Program-made: the position numbers and the translations under genes
NCBI RefSeq assembly: GCF_002869965.1
Contig: NZ_PEBS01000058.1
Coordinates: 1-35,614 of the forward strand
Length of the DNA stretch: 35,614 nt
From: Janthinobacterium sp. ROICE36
GTDB taxonomy: Bacteria > Pseudomonadota > Gammaproteobacteria > Burkholderiales > Burkholderiaceae_D
Direction of reading: 5' to 3'
In this document: positions 6,054 to 15,300 of the stretch, in pieces
Layout: each line of letters begins with the position of its first letter
Position numbering within the stretch: position 1 is the first letter of the stretch
The notes under the pieces: model-generated
What the model was told of the DNA's origin: nothing
The model's database searches: none
The model's input: the letters and a program-made list of their open reading frames with translations, nothing else

Positions 6054-8252
6054 CTAGCGGCTTGCCGCCTTGGCGCGTGCCGCGTGCAGCTTTTTGAAGC
6101 TGTCGATCAGGCGCTGGTGCCTGTCGAGTCCTTCCAGTTGCAGGCTGGTCGGGGCCAGGCCGAAGAAGCGCACGCTGCCGTCCACCGAGCCCAGCACCGC
6201 GTCCATGCGGGCGTCGCCAAACATGCGGCGGAAATTGACGACGTAATCGTCCAGCTCCAGCTCGTCATCGAGTTCCACTTCCAGCACCACGTTCAAGGCT
6301 TGATAAAACAGTTTGCGTTCGAGCGTGTTGTCGTTGTACTGCAGGAAGGTTTCCACCAGCTCTTTGGCTTCTTCGAATTGCTGCAAGGCGAGATGAATCA
6401 GCAGCTTCAATTCCAGGGTCGTCAGCTGGCCCCACACGGTATTTTCATCAAATTCGATGCCGATCAGGGTGGCGATGTCGCCGTACTCGTCGAGCTCGCT
6501 GTTTTCCAGGCGCTCGAGCAGGTCTTCCAGGCTGGCATCGTCCAGCTTATGCAGGTTCAGGATGTCGGCGCGGAACAGCAGCGCCTTGTTGGTGTTGTCC
6601 CAGATTAAATCTTCGACCGGATACACTTCCGAATAACCGGGCACGAGGATACGGCAGGCGGTGGCGCCCAGCTGGTCGTACTCGGCCGTGTACACTTCCT
6701 TGCCCATGTCGGCGAGGATGCCGAACAGGGTGGCCGCTTCCTCGGCATTCGAGTTGTCGCCGTGGCCGGAAAAATCCCACTCGACAAAGTCGTAATCGGC
6801 CCTGGCGCTGAAGAAGCGCCACGAGACGATGCCGCTGGAATCGATGAAGTGTTCGACGAAGTTATTCGGCTCGGTGACGGCTTCGCTGGCAAAGGTGGGC
6901 TGCGGCAAGTCGTTCAAGCCTTCAAAACTGCGCCCTTGCAGCAATTCCGTCAGGCTGCGTTCGAGCGCCACTTCCAGGCTCGGGTGCGCGCCGAACGAGG
7001 CAAACACGCCGCCCGTGCGCGGGTTCATCAGGGTGACGCACATCACCGGGTACACGCCGCCCAGCGACGCATCTTTCACCAGCACGGGGAAACCCTGTTC
7101 TTCCAGCCCCTGTATGCCGGCCAGGATGCCCGGATACTTCGCCAGCACTTCCTGCGGCACGTCGGGCAGGGCGATTTCGCCTTCGAGGATTTCGCGCTTG
7201 ACGGCCCGTTCGAAAATTTCCGACAGGCATTGCACCTGCGCTTCGACCAGGGTATTGCCGGCGCTCATGCCATTGCTGACATACAGGTTTTCAATCAGGT
7301 TGGACGGGAAATACACGACCTCGCCATCGGACTGGCGCACATACGGCAGCGAGCAGATGCCACGCTCGGCATTGCCGGAGTTGGTATCGACCAGGTGCGA
7401 GCCACGCAGCTCGCCATCGGGGTTGTAGATCTCCAGGCAATATTCGTCGAGAATCTCCTTCGGCAGTGCATCCTTGCGGCCCGGCTTGAACCAGCGCTCG
7501 TTCGGGTAATGCACGAAGGGCGCGTTGGCGATGTCCTCGCCCCAGAACGAACCGGCGTAGAAATGGTTGTTGCTGAGCCGTTCGATATACTCGCCCAGGG
7601 CCGACGCCAGCGCGCTTTCCTTGGTCGCACCCTTGCCGTTGGTGAAACACATGGGCGAGTGCGCGTCGCGGATATGCAGCGACCACACATTGGGAATGAT
7701 GTTGCGCCACGAGGCGATTTCAATCTTGATGCCCAGGCCCGCCAGCAGGCCCGACATATTGGCGATGGTTTGTTCCAGCGGCAAATCCTTGCCGACGATA
7801 TAGGTGCTCGCGCCCGGAGCCGGATTCAAGGTCAGCAAGGCCTGTGCATCGGCGTCCAGGTTCTCGACTTCTTCAATGACGAACTCTGGCCCCGCCTGCA
7901 CCACTTTTTTCACCGTGCAACGGTCGATCGAGCGCAGGATGCCCTGGCGATCCTTGGCTGAGATATCGGCCGGCAATTCGACCTGGATCTTGAAAATCTG
8001 TTGGTAACGGTTTTCCGGATCGACAATATTGTTTTGCGACAGGCGGATATTCTCGGTGGAAATATTGCGCGTATCGCAATACAACTTCACGAAGTATGCG
8101 GCACACAGTGCCGATGATGCCAAAAAGTAATCGAACGGGCCAGGCGCCGAGCCATCGCCCTTGTAGCGGATGGGCTGGTCGGCGATGACGGTAAAATCGT
8201 CGAACTTGGCTTCGAGACGCAGCTTGTCAAGAAAGTTGACTTTAATTTCCAT
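6054..8252 (-). CDS. OsmC-YcaO fusion protein
   Basis: The protein has 732 residues from ATG 8252; an in-frame TTG at 8264 is possible, and neither has a clear ribosome site. Residues 1-130 are an OsmC/Ohr-like domain keeping both reactive-type cysteines, Cys50 (ASSALCAAYF) and Cys112 (DRCTVKKV). The rest is a YcaO domain with the ATP-binding pattern GKGATKESALASALGEYIER (about 207-226), then EAQVQCLSEIFERA and ALERSLTELLQ. A C-terminal acidic helical region resembles the tail of E. coli YcaO. E. coli YcaO helps RimO beta-methylthiolate ribosomal protein S12; other YcaO enzymes activate amide backbones. No peptide precursor, dehydrogenase or partner gene is nearby, so a housekeeping YcaO role is likelier than a natural-product one. 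Confidence 0.88.
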   Translation of the reverse strand: MEIKVNFLDKLRLEAKFDDFTVIADQPIRYKGDGSAPGPFDYFLASSALCAAYFVKLYCDTRNISTENIRLSQNNIVDPENRYQQIFKIQVELPADISAKDRQGILRSIDRCTVKKVVQAGPEFVIEEVENLDADAQALLTLNPAPGASTYIVGKDLPLEQTIANMSGLLAGLGIKIEIASWRNIIPNVWSLHIRDAHSPMCFTNGKGATKESALASALGEYIERLSNNHFYAGSFWGEDIANAPFVHYPNERWFKPGRKDALPKEILDEYCLEIYNPDGELRGSHLVDTNSGNAERGICSLPYVRQSDGEVVYFPSNLIENLYVSNGMSAGNTLVEAQVQCLSEIFERAVKREILEGEIALPDVPQEVLAKYPGILAGIQGLEEQGFPVLVKDASLGGVYPVMCVTLMNPRTGGVFASFGAHPSLEVALERSLTELLQGRSFEGLNDLPQPTFASEAVTEPNNFVEHFIDSSGIVSWRFFSARADYDFVEWDFSGHGDNSNAEEAATLFGILADMGKEVYTAEYDQLGATACRILVPGYSEVYPVEDLIWDNTNKALLFRADILNLHKLDDASLEDLLERLENSELDEYGDIATLIGIEFDENTVWGQLTTLELKLLIHLALQQFEEAKELVETFLQYNDNTLERKLFYQALNVVLEVELDDELELDDYVVNFRRMFGDARMDAVLGSVDGSVRFFGLAPTSLQLEGLDRHQRLIDSFKKLHAARAKAASR

Positions 8253-8402
8253 GAGGTAATCCAATACTGTGCTTATGAGTTAGCCGCTATTATCCGTGCT
8301 TTCCGCCGCAGGGCAAACATTGTTCACTGCGGCTGTGCTGGCTGAGCAATCCCATTGCGAAGGTAAGCGTTATCAACCAGAAAAGGAAAGAAGGCCGTCC
8401 CC

Positions 8403-8804
8403 ATGCAAATTTCCATGAATGATGTGATCGCTGAGCAAGAAGTGATAGCCATCTACAAGGCCAATCATTGGTCGTCCGCAGAAAAACCAACAGAATTGAT
8501 GGCCGCACTGCGCAATTCCCACAGCCTGGTGACGGCCCGCGTAGATGGCAAATTGATTGGCATCGGCAATGCCATTTCCGATGGCTATCTGGTTGTCTAC
8601 TTCCCGCATATGCTCGTCGATCCGATGGCGCAAGGGCAAGGCGTGGGCAGAAAGATGATGGCTGCCATGCTGGAAAAATACGCGGGGTTTCACCAGCAAA
8701 TGCTGACAGCGGACGGCAAGGCCATCGCGTTCTACGAATCCGTGGGCTTCGTGCGCGCAGGAAAAACAGAGCCCATGTGGATCTATGCAGGCGATGAGCA
8801 TTGA
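8403..8804 (+). CDS. GNAT-family N-acetyltransferase (small)
   Basis: The protein has 133 residues. The acetyl-CoA-binding motif is QGQGVGRKMMAAML (about 78-91), preceded by the beta-4 strand YFPHMLVDPM and followed by AIAFYESVGFVRAGKTEPMWIY. This is a complete single GNAT domain, which transfers acetyl from acetyl-CoA to an amine; the substrate cannot be read. AAGGAAAGAAGG lies about 9-20 bases before ATG 8403. It is divergent from the OsmC-YcaO gene and ends at a strong shared terminator. Confidence 0.85.
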   Translation: MQISMNDVIAEQEVIAIYKANHWSSAEKPTELMAALRNSHSLVTARVDGKLIGIGNAISDGYLVVYFPHMLVDPMAQGQGVGRKMMAAMLEKYAGFHQQMLTADGKAIAFYESVGFVRAGKTEPMWIYAGDEH

Positions 8805-8825
8805 ATCGTGATGCCGACATAAAAC

Positions 8826-8862
8826 ACAGCGGCTGCCCATGCTGGCGCAGCCGCTGTCTTTT
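8826..8862. terminator. Bidirectional intrinsic terminator (GNAT / TonB receptor 1)
   Basis: ACAGCGGCTGC (8826-8836) pairs perfectly with GCAGCCGCTGT (8847-8857). CTTTT follows at 8858-8862 and AAAA precedes at 8821-8824, so it can work for both converging genes. Confidence 0.85.
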
Positions 8863-8878
8863 CAGGTGGATACGGTGA

Positions 8879-11338
8879 TCAGAACTTCACCCACAGCCGT
8901 CCGAAATGCGAGGCGCCGTTCAGGCCGAACTGCACGCTGTCGTATTTGAAACCGTTGTCCGTTTCATCCGCGTTTTGCGTGGTCGGCTTGACGTTGAAGA
9001 TATTGTTGCCGCCAAAGGTCAGCTTGGTATTTTTGTTGATACTGTAGGTAAAGCTCAGGTCGGCCGAGGTCTTGGCCGCATAATGGGCGTTGGGTACGCC
9101 GGCGGCCGTGCCGCTGAAGGTGCCCAGGGTTTGCGGGCCAAAATAAATGATGCGCAGGTCCGATTCCAACTTGCCCGTGATGTAGTCGAAGCCCAGCGTG
9201 GCTTTCGCGCGGGGGCCGCCCTGTTCGATGAACAGGCGTTCGCGCTCGGACAGCAAGACATCCTCGAAGCCCGTCAGCGAGGCGGGTGTCTTGACTTTCG
9301 TCACTTCCGTTTTGCTCAAATTCAAGGCCAGGAAGGTATGCAGGCGGTTGCCGGCCAGCTCGCCCTTGTGCGTAGCCGTCAGGTCCAGTCCGCGCGTGCG
9401 CGTGTCGATGGAGTTGACGAAGAATTGCGCCTCGCCCACGCCCAGCAGGGTCAGGCGCGCTGCCAGGTACGGATAGTTGTCGGCATTGAAGCGGCCCGAC
9501 AGCACGATGCGGTCCTTGATCTTGATATTGTACAAGTCGGCCGTGACGGAAATAGCTTGCGTCGGCGTCCAGGTGGTGCCGAACGTGAAGCTGGTGGATT
9601 TTTCCTCTTTCAGCTTGGGAATGCCGGCCGCGTTGGCGACGCTGCCGCCGTTCGGTGCCAGCACCACGTCGGTGGGCACGCCGCCGATGAAGTCGGTGAA
9701 GGTGGACGAGAAATACACTTGCTGCAAGGATGGCGCGCGGAAACCCGTGCTGGCCGAGCCGCGCAGCAGCACGTTCGGCGCCACTTTATAGCTGGCAGCC
9801 AGCTTGCCCGTCACGGTGGAGCCGAAATCGCTGAATTTTTCATAGCGCAGGGCCGCCTGGGTTTTCAGGCGTTCCGTCCAGTCCAGTTCCACATCGGCAT
9901 ACGCGGCGATGCTGTGGCGTTTGGCCTTGGTGGCGTCGCCGGGCTGGAAGCCGGGAAAGCCCTGGCTGCCTGCATTGCCGCCCACGCCCACGCCGTCGGC
10001 GTCGCTGTAGGAGCCCGGTTCGCCGGCCATGATCTTGTATTCCTCGCTGCGGTATTCGGCGCCGAAAGCCACGTTCATGCCGCTCATCACCGTGTCGTAA
10101 AAACGACTGAAATCGGCGTTGCTGGTCAGCTGCTGGAACGAGAAGCCGCCCGCGTCGTAGCTGCTGGCGCTGACGCCCTTGCCGCCGTTTATCAGGTCGA
10201 GGTTGGCAATCGAGGCGTTCAGGGTATGGCTGATGTCGTAGCGCATCTTGTTGTCGCCATAGGTTTGCGAAAAGTCAGCATGCCATTCGCCGATCTGGCT
10301 GCGGTGGCCGATGGTAGCGTACTGGTCGTCGATCTTGCCGTTAATGAAGGGTACGAAGCCGTCCGGATACATGGCGGCGGAATTGCGCGACGGAATGTCG
10401 TCGCTGCCGATGCCGCCCCGGCCAAACGCGGCGCTCGATGCATCGCGCGTCTGCGCGCCGGCCGTGAAGTACAGCTTGCCTGTGGCGCTGGTGGCGTAGT
10501 CGCCATTGATGTACAGGGTTTTGTTCTTGGCCTTGGTATCGCCGATGATGCGCATGCTGTCCGCGTCGGCCCGGTTCGAGCGGCCCCGGTCCAGGTATTC
10601 GCCCGTGATGGCAAGCGTGCCCTTGTCGCCCAGCGCGATGCCGCAATAGGCGGACGTCATGTAGTTCTTGCCGTCGCCGGCCGAATACTGGCTGTAGCCG
10701 GCCACCGCTTCGCAACCCAGGCTTTTCTTCAGTTCGATGTCGATTACGCCGGCAATGGCGTCCGAGCCGTACTGGGCGGCGGCGCCGTCGCGCAGCACTT
10801 GTACGTTCTTGATCGCCAGCAAAGGAATCGCATTCATGTCCGTGCCCGTGTTGCCGCGGTTGCGCGCGCCAAACAGATTGACCAGGGCCGTCGTGTGGCG
10901 CCGCTTGCCATTCACCAGCACCAGGGTCTGATCGGAGCCGAGGCCGCGCAGGGCGGCAGAATCGACGAGGTCGGCCCCGTCGGCGCCCGTCTGGCGCGTG
11001 GAATTGAATGAGGGCGAGATGTATTGCAGCGATTGCGCCAGGTCAAACTGACCACCTTGTTCTGCCACCCTGGAAATCGGAATGATATCGACCGGCACCA
11101 TAGTATCGGTGGCGGAACTGGTGACCCGGCGCGAGCCGACCACGCTGACCGTTTGCACGGGACCATCGGTGGCGCCCGCTTCCGTGGTCTGGGCCATGGC
11201 GGCGGGACTGAAGGCGGCCAGGGCGGCGCTGCCGTGCAGGCTGATGAGAACGGCTTTACGCAAGGTGGTGAGGGTCGGCACGCAGTATCTCCAAGTGGTA
11301 TTGTGACTTGATTTTAGTGCCATCATTTCAGCATTCAC
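8879..11338 (-). CDS. TonB-dependent outer-membrane receptor 1
   Basis: The protein has up to 819 residues, with alternative starts at ATG 11326 and 11323. The signal peptide ends at AMAQ near residue 50. A TonB-box-like VQTVSVVGS follows, then the plug domain (VDIIPISRVAEQGG, LRGLGSDQTLVLVNGKRRH, LRDGAAAQYGSDAIAGVIDIELK) and a 22-strand-type barrel ending in aromatic HFGRLWVKF, as expected for Bam-assembled proteins. The plug wording is typical of catecholate-siderophore or generic 'iron complex' receptors, but no ligand can be assigned. No transporter or exporter genes adjoin it. A 6+6 palindrome lies 21-39 bases upstream of 11338. It is complete. Confidence 0.9.
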   Translation of the reverse strand: MNAEMMALKSSHNTTWRYCVPTLTTLRKAVLISLHGSAALAAFSPAAMAQTTEAGATDGPVQTVSVVGSRRVTSSATDTMVPVDIIPISRVAEQGGQFDLAQSLQYISPSFNSTRQTGADGADLVDSAALRGLGSDQTLVLVNGKRRHTTALVNLFGARNRGNTGTDMNAIPLLAIKNVQVLRDGAAAQYGSDAIAGVIDIELKKSLGCEAVAGYSQYSAGDGKNYMTSAYCGIALGDKGTLAITGEYLDRGRSNRADADSMRIIGDTKAKNKTLYINGDYATSATGKLYFTAGAQTRDASSAAFGRGGIGSDDIPSRNSAAMYPDGFVPFINGKIDDQYATIGHRSQIGEWHADFSQTYGDNKMRYDISHTLNASIANLDLINGGKGVSASSYDAGGFSFQQLTSNADFSRFYDTVMSGMNVAFGAEYRSEEYKIMAGEPGSYSDADGVGVGGNAGSQGFPGFQPGDATKAKRHSIAAYADVELDWTERLKTQAALRYEKFSDFGSTVTGKLAASYKVAPNVLLRGSASTGFRAPSLQQVYFSSTFTDFIGGVPTDVVLAPNGGSVANAAGIPKLKEEKSTSFTFGTTWTPTQAISVTADLYNIKIKDRIVLSGRFNADNYPYLAARLTLLGVGEAQFFVNSIDTRTRGLDLTATHKGELAGNRLHTFLALNLSKTEVTKVKTPASLTGFEDVLLSERERLFIEQGGPRAKATLGFDYITGKLESDLRIIYFGPQTLGTFSGTAAGVPNAHYAAKTSADLSFTYSINKNTKLTFGGNNIFNVKPTTQNADETDNGFKYDSVQFGLNGASHFGRLWVKF

Positions 11339-11358
11339 CAGCGATACTTTGTTTTGTT

Positions 11359-11377
11359 GTTACAAATTTTCTGTAAC
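11359..11377 (-). promoter_or_regulatory. Palindrome upstream of TonB receptor 1
   Basis: GTTACA (11359-11364) and TGTAAC (11372-11377) form an inverted repeat around seven A/T-rich bases, 21-39 bases before the most upstream start of the receptor. The shape suits a dimeric repressor or activator site. It does not match a Fur box, and the regulator is unknown. Confidence 0.3.
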
Positions 11378-11446
11378 TGTTGTTTCCTGGTTGATTATCT
11401 TTTCGCCATTGCCTGGCTTGCCACGTACTGGTGCAATATGCCCCGT

Positions 11447-12232
11447 TCAGGTGCTGCGTTGCACCATTCCGCCTACCCAGATTGCCTGCGCGCTGTATTG
11501 CACGTCGATCAAACACGGTTGCTGCGTCACGTGGCCCTGATGCAGGCGCAGCGACTGTTGCAGATGCGCTGCCAGCGCGCCGGCCGCCACGCCCGTGGCA
11601 CTGTCTTCCAGCGCCGGGTCGAGGTGGTTGAAGTTGCGCCCCTCGTACGCGTGCTCGCCCATGCGGCAATACGCATAGCAGCCATTGACTTGATGCAAGG
11701 CGCTCCAGTCGGCGATCAGTTCCAGGTTCGGCCGCAGCGCGCGCAGGGTGGTGCTGTCGGCCACTTCCAGCAGCAGCTTCGGGCTGCCGACGGAGGCGAT
11801 GACGGCTGGCGACAGCAAGTGCATGTGCTGGCCCATGAGTTCCGACGGGATATATTTTTCCACGCTGACGGCAGGTGCCGGTTGCGGCGCCAGGCCGATG
11901 AACAGACCGGCTGCGCGGCGTACCAGTTGCAAGGCTTGCCCGCGCATGGCGGTCGTCACCGTCAAAATTGCCGGGGCGTCAGGCGCCGTCAGCAGCACAT
12001 GCGCGGCCGCCAGGGTGGCGTGCAGGCACAGGGGGCTGCGCGTGTGCGGATAAAAATAGTCGAGCACGATGCCGCCGTCCGCTTGCCGGTCGATGAAGAC
12101 GCAGGCGCTGACCTGGTGTTCGTGGGCGAAGGCCTGGCGCGCCGTTGCGCTGCCGTGCTCGTTTTCCACGACCAGCGCCGCATTACCGCCACCGGGTGCG
12201 GCGCCGAAACATTTCAGAAGTTGGACGATCAT
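11447..12232 (-). CDS. PhzF-family isomerase-like protein
   Basis: The protein has 261 residues from ATG 12232. PhzF-fold marks are GGGNAALVV near the N-terminus, LDYFYPHTRSPLCLHATLAAAHVL (family form RxFTPxxExxLCGHAT) and LEDSATGVAAGALAAHL (family form DPATGSAAGALAAYL). Family members catalyse isomerisations or epimerisations such as the trans-2,3-dihydro-3-hydroxyanthranilate step of phenazine synthesis. The usual SETAF segment with the catalytic Glu is replaced here by HEHQVSACVF, and CGHAT by CLHAT, so activity is doubtful or altered. No phenazine genes are nearby. The start faces the LexA box of dnaE2, 66 bases away. No clear ribosome site is seen. Confidence 0.78.
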   Translation of the reverse strand: MIVQLLKCFGAAPGGGNAALVVENEHGSATARQAFAHEHQVSACVFIDRQADGGIVLDYFYPHTRSPLCLHATLAAAHVLLTAPDAPAILTVTTAMRGQALQLVRRAAGLFIGLAPQPAPAVSVEKYIPSELMGQHMHLLSPAVIASVGSPKLLLEVADSTTLRALRPNLELIADWSALHQVNGCYAYCRMGEHAYEGRNFNHLDPALEDSATGVAAGALAAHLQQSLRLHQGHVTQQPCLIDVQYSAQAIWVGGMVQRST

Positions 12233-12297
12233 GGCGGTCAAGGCAAAAGGTAAAACACCAGCATAAACGATAAGCCCGATTCCAGATGAGTATAATA

Positions 12298-12317
12298 TAC
12301 TGTGTTTATATACAGTA
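12298..12317. promoter_or_regulatory. LexA (SOS) box
   Basis: TACTGTGTTTATATACAGTA is a near-perfect LexA operator: CTG-N10-CAG with symmetrical TA flanks. It lies 12 bases before the dnaE2 start and overlaps the end of a -10-like region (TATAAT, 12291-12296). It could also affect the divergent PhzF-like gene. Confidence 0.92.
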
Positions 12318-12329
12318 TTGAGGTAGATC

Positions 12330-15300
12330 ATGTGGGGCGCAGTCTTACCCGAGTATGCTGAGTTGTACTGTCTGAGCAATTTCACCTTCCTGCATGGGGC
12401 CTCGCATGCGGAAGAGCTGGTGGCGCGCGCCGTCCAGCTCGGGTATCACGCGCTGGCCATTACCGACGAGTGTACACTGGCGGGTGTCGTGCGCGCCCAT
12501 GCAGTGGCCAAGCGGGCCGGTTTCCCTTTGATTATCGGCGCGCATTTCCATTTGACGCAGGCCGACGGCAGCGCGGCGCTGTCCCTGCTGGCGCTGGTGC
12601 AAGACCGCGATGGTTACGGCAACTTGTCGGAACTGATCACCATGGCGCGCACGCGGGCGGCCAAGGGACGTTATTTGCTGACGCCCGATGATTTCGCCGC
12701 ACCCTTGCCGGAGTTTGCCCATTTGCGGGGGCTGCCCGGCTGTCTGATGATCTTGCTGCCCAGCTATCCGGCCCGACCCGAGACGCTGCGCGCGCAGGGC
12801 GCGTGGATGGTGTCCACCTTTGGTAGCGAGCGCAGCTGGATGGGCCTGAATTTGCTGCAACGGGCGCAGGATGACGCCCACCGCAGCGCCGTGCAGGACG
12901 CCGCGCAGGCGCTGGGCTTGTCCGTGGTGGCCGTCGGCCATGTGTGCATGCATGTGCGTTCGCGTAAACCCTTGCTCGATACCCTGTGCGCGATACGCGT
13001 GGGCAAGCCGGTGAGTGAGTGCGGCTATGCGCTGGCGCAAAATGCGGAGCAGCATCTGCGCGCGCGCTTGCGCCTGGCCAATGTGTATCCGCCGCAAGCG
13101 TTGGCGGAAACCGTGCGCATCGCCAAGCTGTGCAAATTTTCCCTCGACAGCTTGCGCTATGACTATCCCGACGAGCTGGTGCCGCACGGCCACACGTCGG
13201 CGAGCTATTTGCGTGAGGAAACGTATGCGGGCGCGCGCATCCGTTTTCCTCTGGGTATTCCGGTCAACGTGCAGGAGCAGATCGAGCACGAGCTGGAACT
13301 GATCGCCGACCTTTCCTACGAGCCGTATTTTTTGACCGTGTACGACATCGTACGCTTTGCACGCGGGCAAAACATCCTGTGCCAGGGCCGGGGCTCGGCC
13401 GCCAACTCGGCTGTCTGCTATTGCCTGCACATCACGGAAGTGGACCCGGCGCGCGGTAATTGCCTGGTCGAACGCTTCATGTCGCGCGAGCGCAACGAGC
13501 CGCCCGATATCGACGTCGATTTCGAGCATCAGCGGCGCGAAGAGGTGATTCAATATATCTACGGAAAATATGGCCGCGAGCGGGCCGCGCTGGCCGCGGT
13601 GGTGATCAGCTACCGGCCGAAAAGCGCCTTGCGCGACAGCGGCCGGGCGCTGGGGATCGACCTGGACATCGTGGAAAAGGTGGCCAAGGCGCATCGCTGG
13701 TTCGACGGCAAGCGCGATCTGCTGGAGCGCCTGGCCGAATGCGGTCTCGACCCGGAAGCGGCATTGTCGCAGCAGTGGGCGAGCCTGGCGCAGCAGCTGC
13801 TGGGCTTTCCCCGCCATTTGTCGCAGCATCCGGGCGGCTTTGTCATCGCTCAGGGAAAATTATCGCGCCTGGTGCCGATTGAAAACGCCAGCATGGCCGA
13901 GCGCAGCGTCATCGAATGGGACAAGAATGACCTGGAAGAACTGGGCTTGATGAAGGTCGACGTGCTGGCGCTGGGCATGTTGTCGGCCTTGCGCCGCGCC
14001 CTGGAGCTGGTGAGTGCGCGGCGCGGCGAGCAATTCCGCCTGCAAGATATTCCCGCCGAAGACCCCGCCACCTACGACATGATGTGCCAGGCGGATACCA
14101 TCGGCGTGTTCCAGATCGAGTCGCGCGCGCAGATGAGCATGCTGCCTCGGCTGCGTCCCCGTGAATTCTACGACCTCGTCATCGAGGTGGCGCTGGTGCG
14201 CCCCGGTCCCATCCAGGGCGGCATGGTGCATCCGTATTTGCAGCGGCGCCAGCAGAAGGAGGCCGTGGTGTTTCCCAAGGGCTTGCAAAAGGCGCTGGGA
14301 CGCACGCTGGGCATCCCCATCTTCCAGGAACAGGTGATGCAGGTGGCCATCATCGCCGCCGATTTCACGCCCGGCGAGGCGGACCAGTTGCGGCGTGCCA
14401 TGGCGGCCTGGAAACGCAAGGGCGGCATGAACAATTACAAGGAACGCATCGTCGAAACGATGGTCAAAAATGCGTATGAGCGGGAGTTTGCGGAAGCCAT
14501 CTTCAGCCAGATCGAGGGCTTTGGCGAATATGGTTTTCCCGAGTCGCATGCGGCCAGTTTCGCCCTGCTGACCTACGCCAGTTCCTGGCTGAAATGCCAT
14601 GAACCGGCCGCCTTTCTGTGCGCCTTGCTCAACAGCCAGCCCATGGGCTTTTACAGTCCCTCGCAACTGGTGCAGGATGGTCGCCGGCATGGCGTGCAAG
14701 TGCTGCCCGTCGATGTGGCCGTCAGCGGCTGGGAGGCGGCGCTGGAAGAAGCGGGCGAGCCGTGCGCCGCGCCCGCTGTGCGCCTGGGCTTGAACAGTCT
14801 GTTCGGCATGCGCGCGCAGGCCGCCCAGCGCATCGAGGATGCACGCGCCATCGCCGCCTTTGTCGACGTGGCCGACCTGGCGCGGCGTGGCGGCCTGGAC
14901 CGGCATGACTTGCAGGTGCTGGCCGCCGGCAACGCGCTGCACGGGCTGGCCGGCCACCGGCGCGCGGCGCTGTGGCAGGCGGCCGGCGCCGTGCCCGACA
15001 AGGATTTGCTGCGCTCCACCACACCAGAGGAAGACTTGCCCGTGCTGGCCGCTCCCACGGAAGGCGAAAGCATCGTCAGCGATTACCGTTCGCAAGGCCT
15101 GACCCTGGGCCGCCACCCGCTGGCGCTGCTGCGCAAGTCATTGCTGGAACAGCGCTTCCTGCCCGCGTCCGCGCTTGCCAGCTACACCAATGGCCAGCTG
15201 GCGCGCGCTTGCGGCATCGTCACCGTGCGCCAGCGCCCGGGCACGGCCAAGGGCGTGATCTTCATGACACTGGAAGACGAAACGGGCACGGTCAACGTCA

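Noticed and set aside
6054..8252. A thiazole/oxazole-modified peptide gene cluster around YcaO
   Set aside because: No precursor peptide, dehydrogenase, protease or exporter lies nearby. Neighbours are a CoaD-HD fusion and a GNAT gene.
8906..11011. 701-codon plus-strand open frame opposite TonB receptor 1
   Set aside because: Its composition is that of a reverse-complement shadow, with no domain or ribosome site. The receptor on the other strand is clear.
11447..12232. Phenazine biosynthesis gene phzF
   Set aside because: Only the fold is shared, the catalytic segment is altered and no other phz gene is present, so a phz symbol is not justified.
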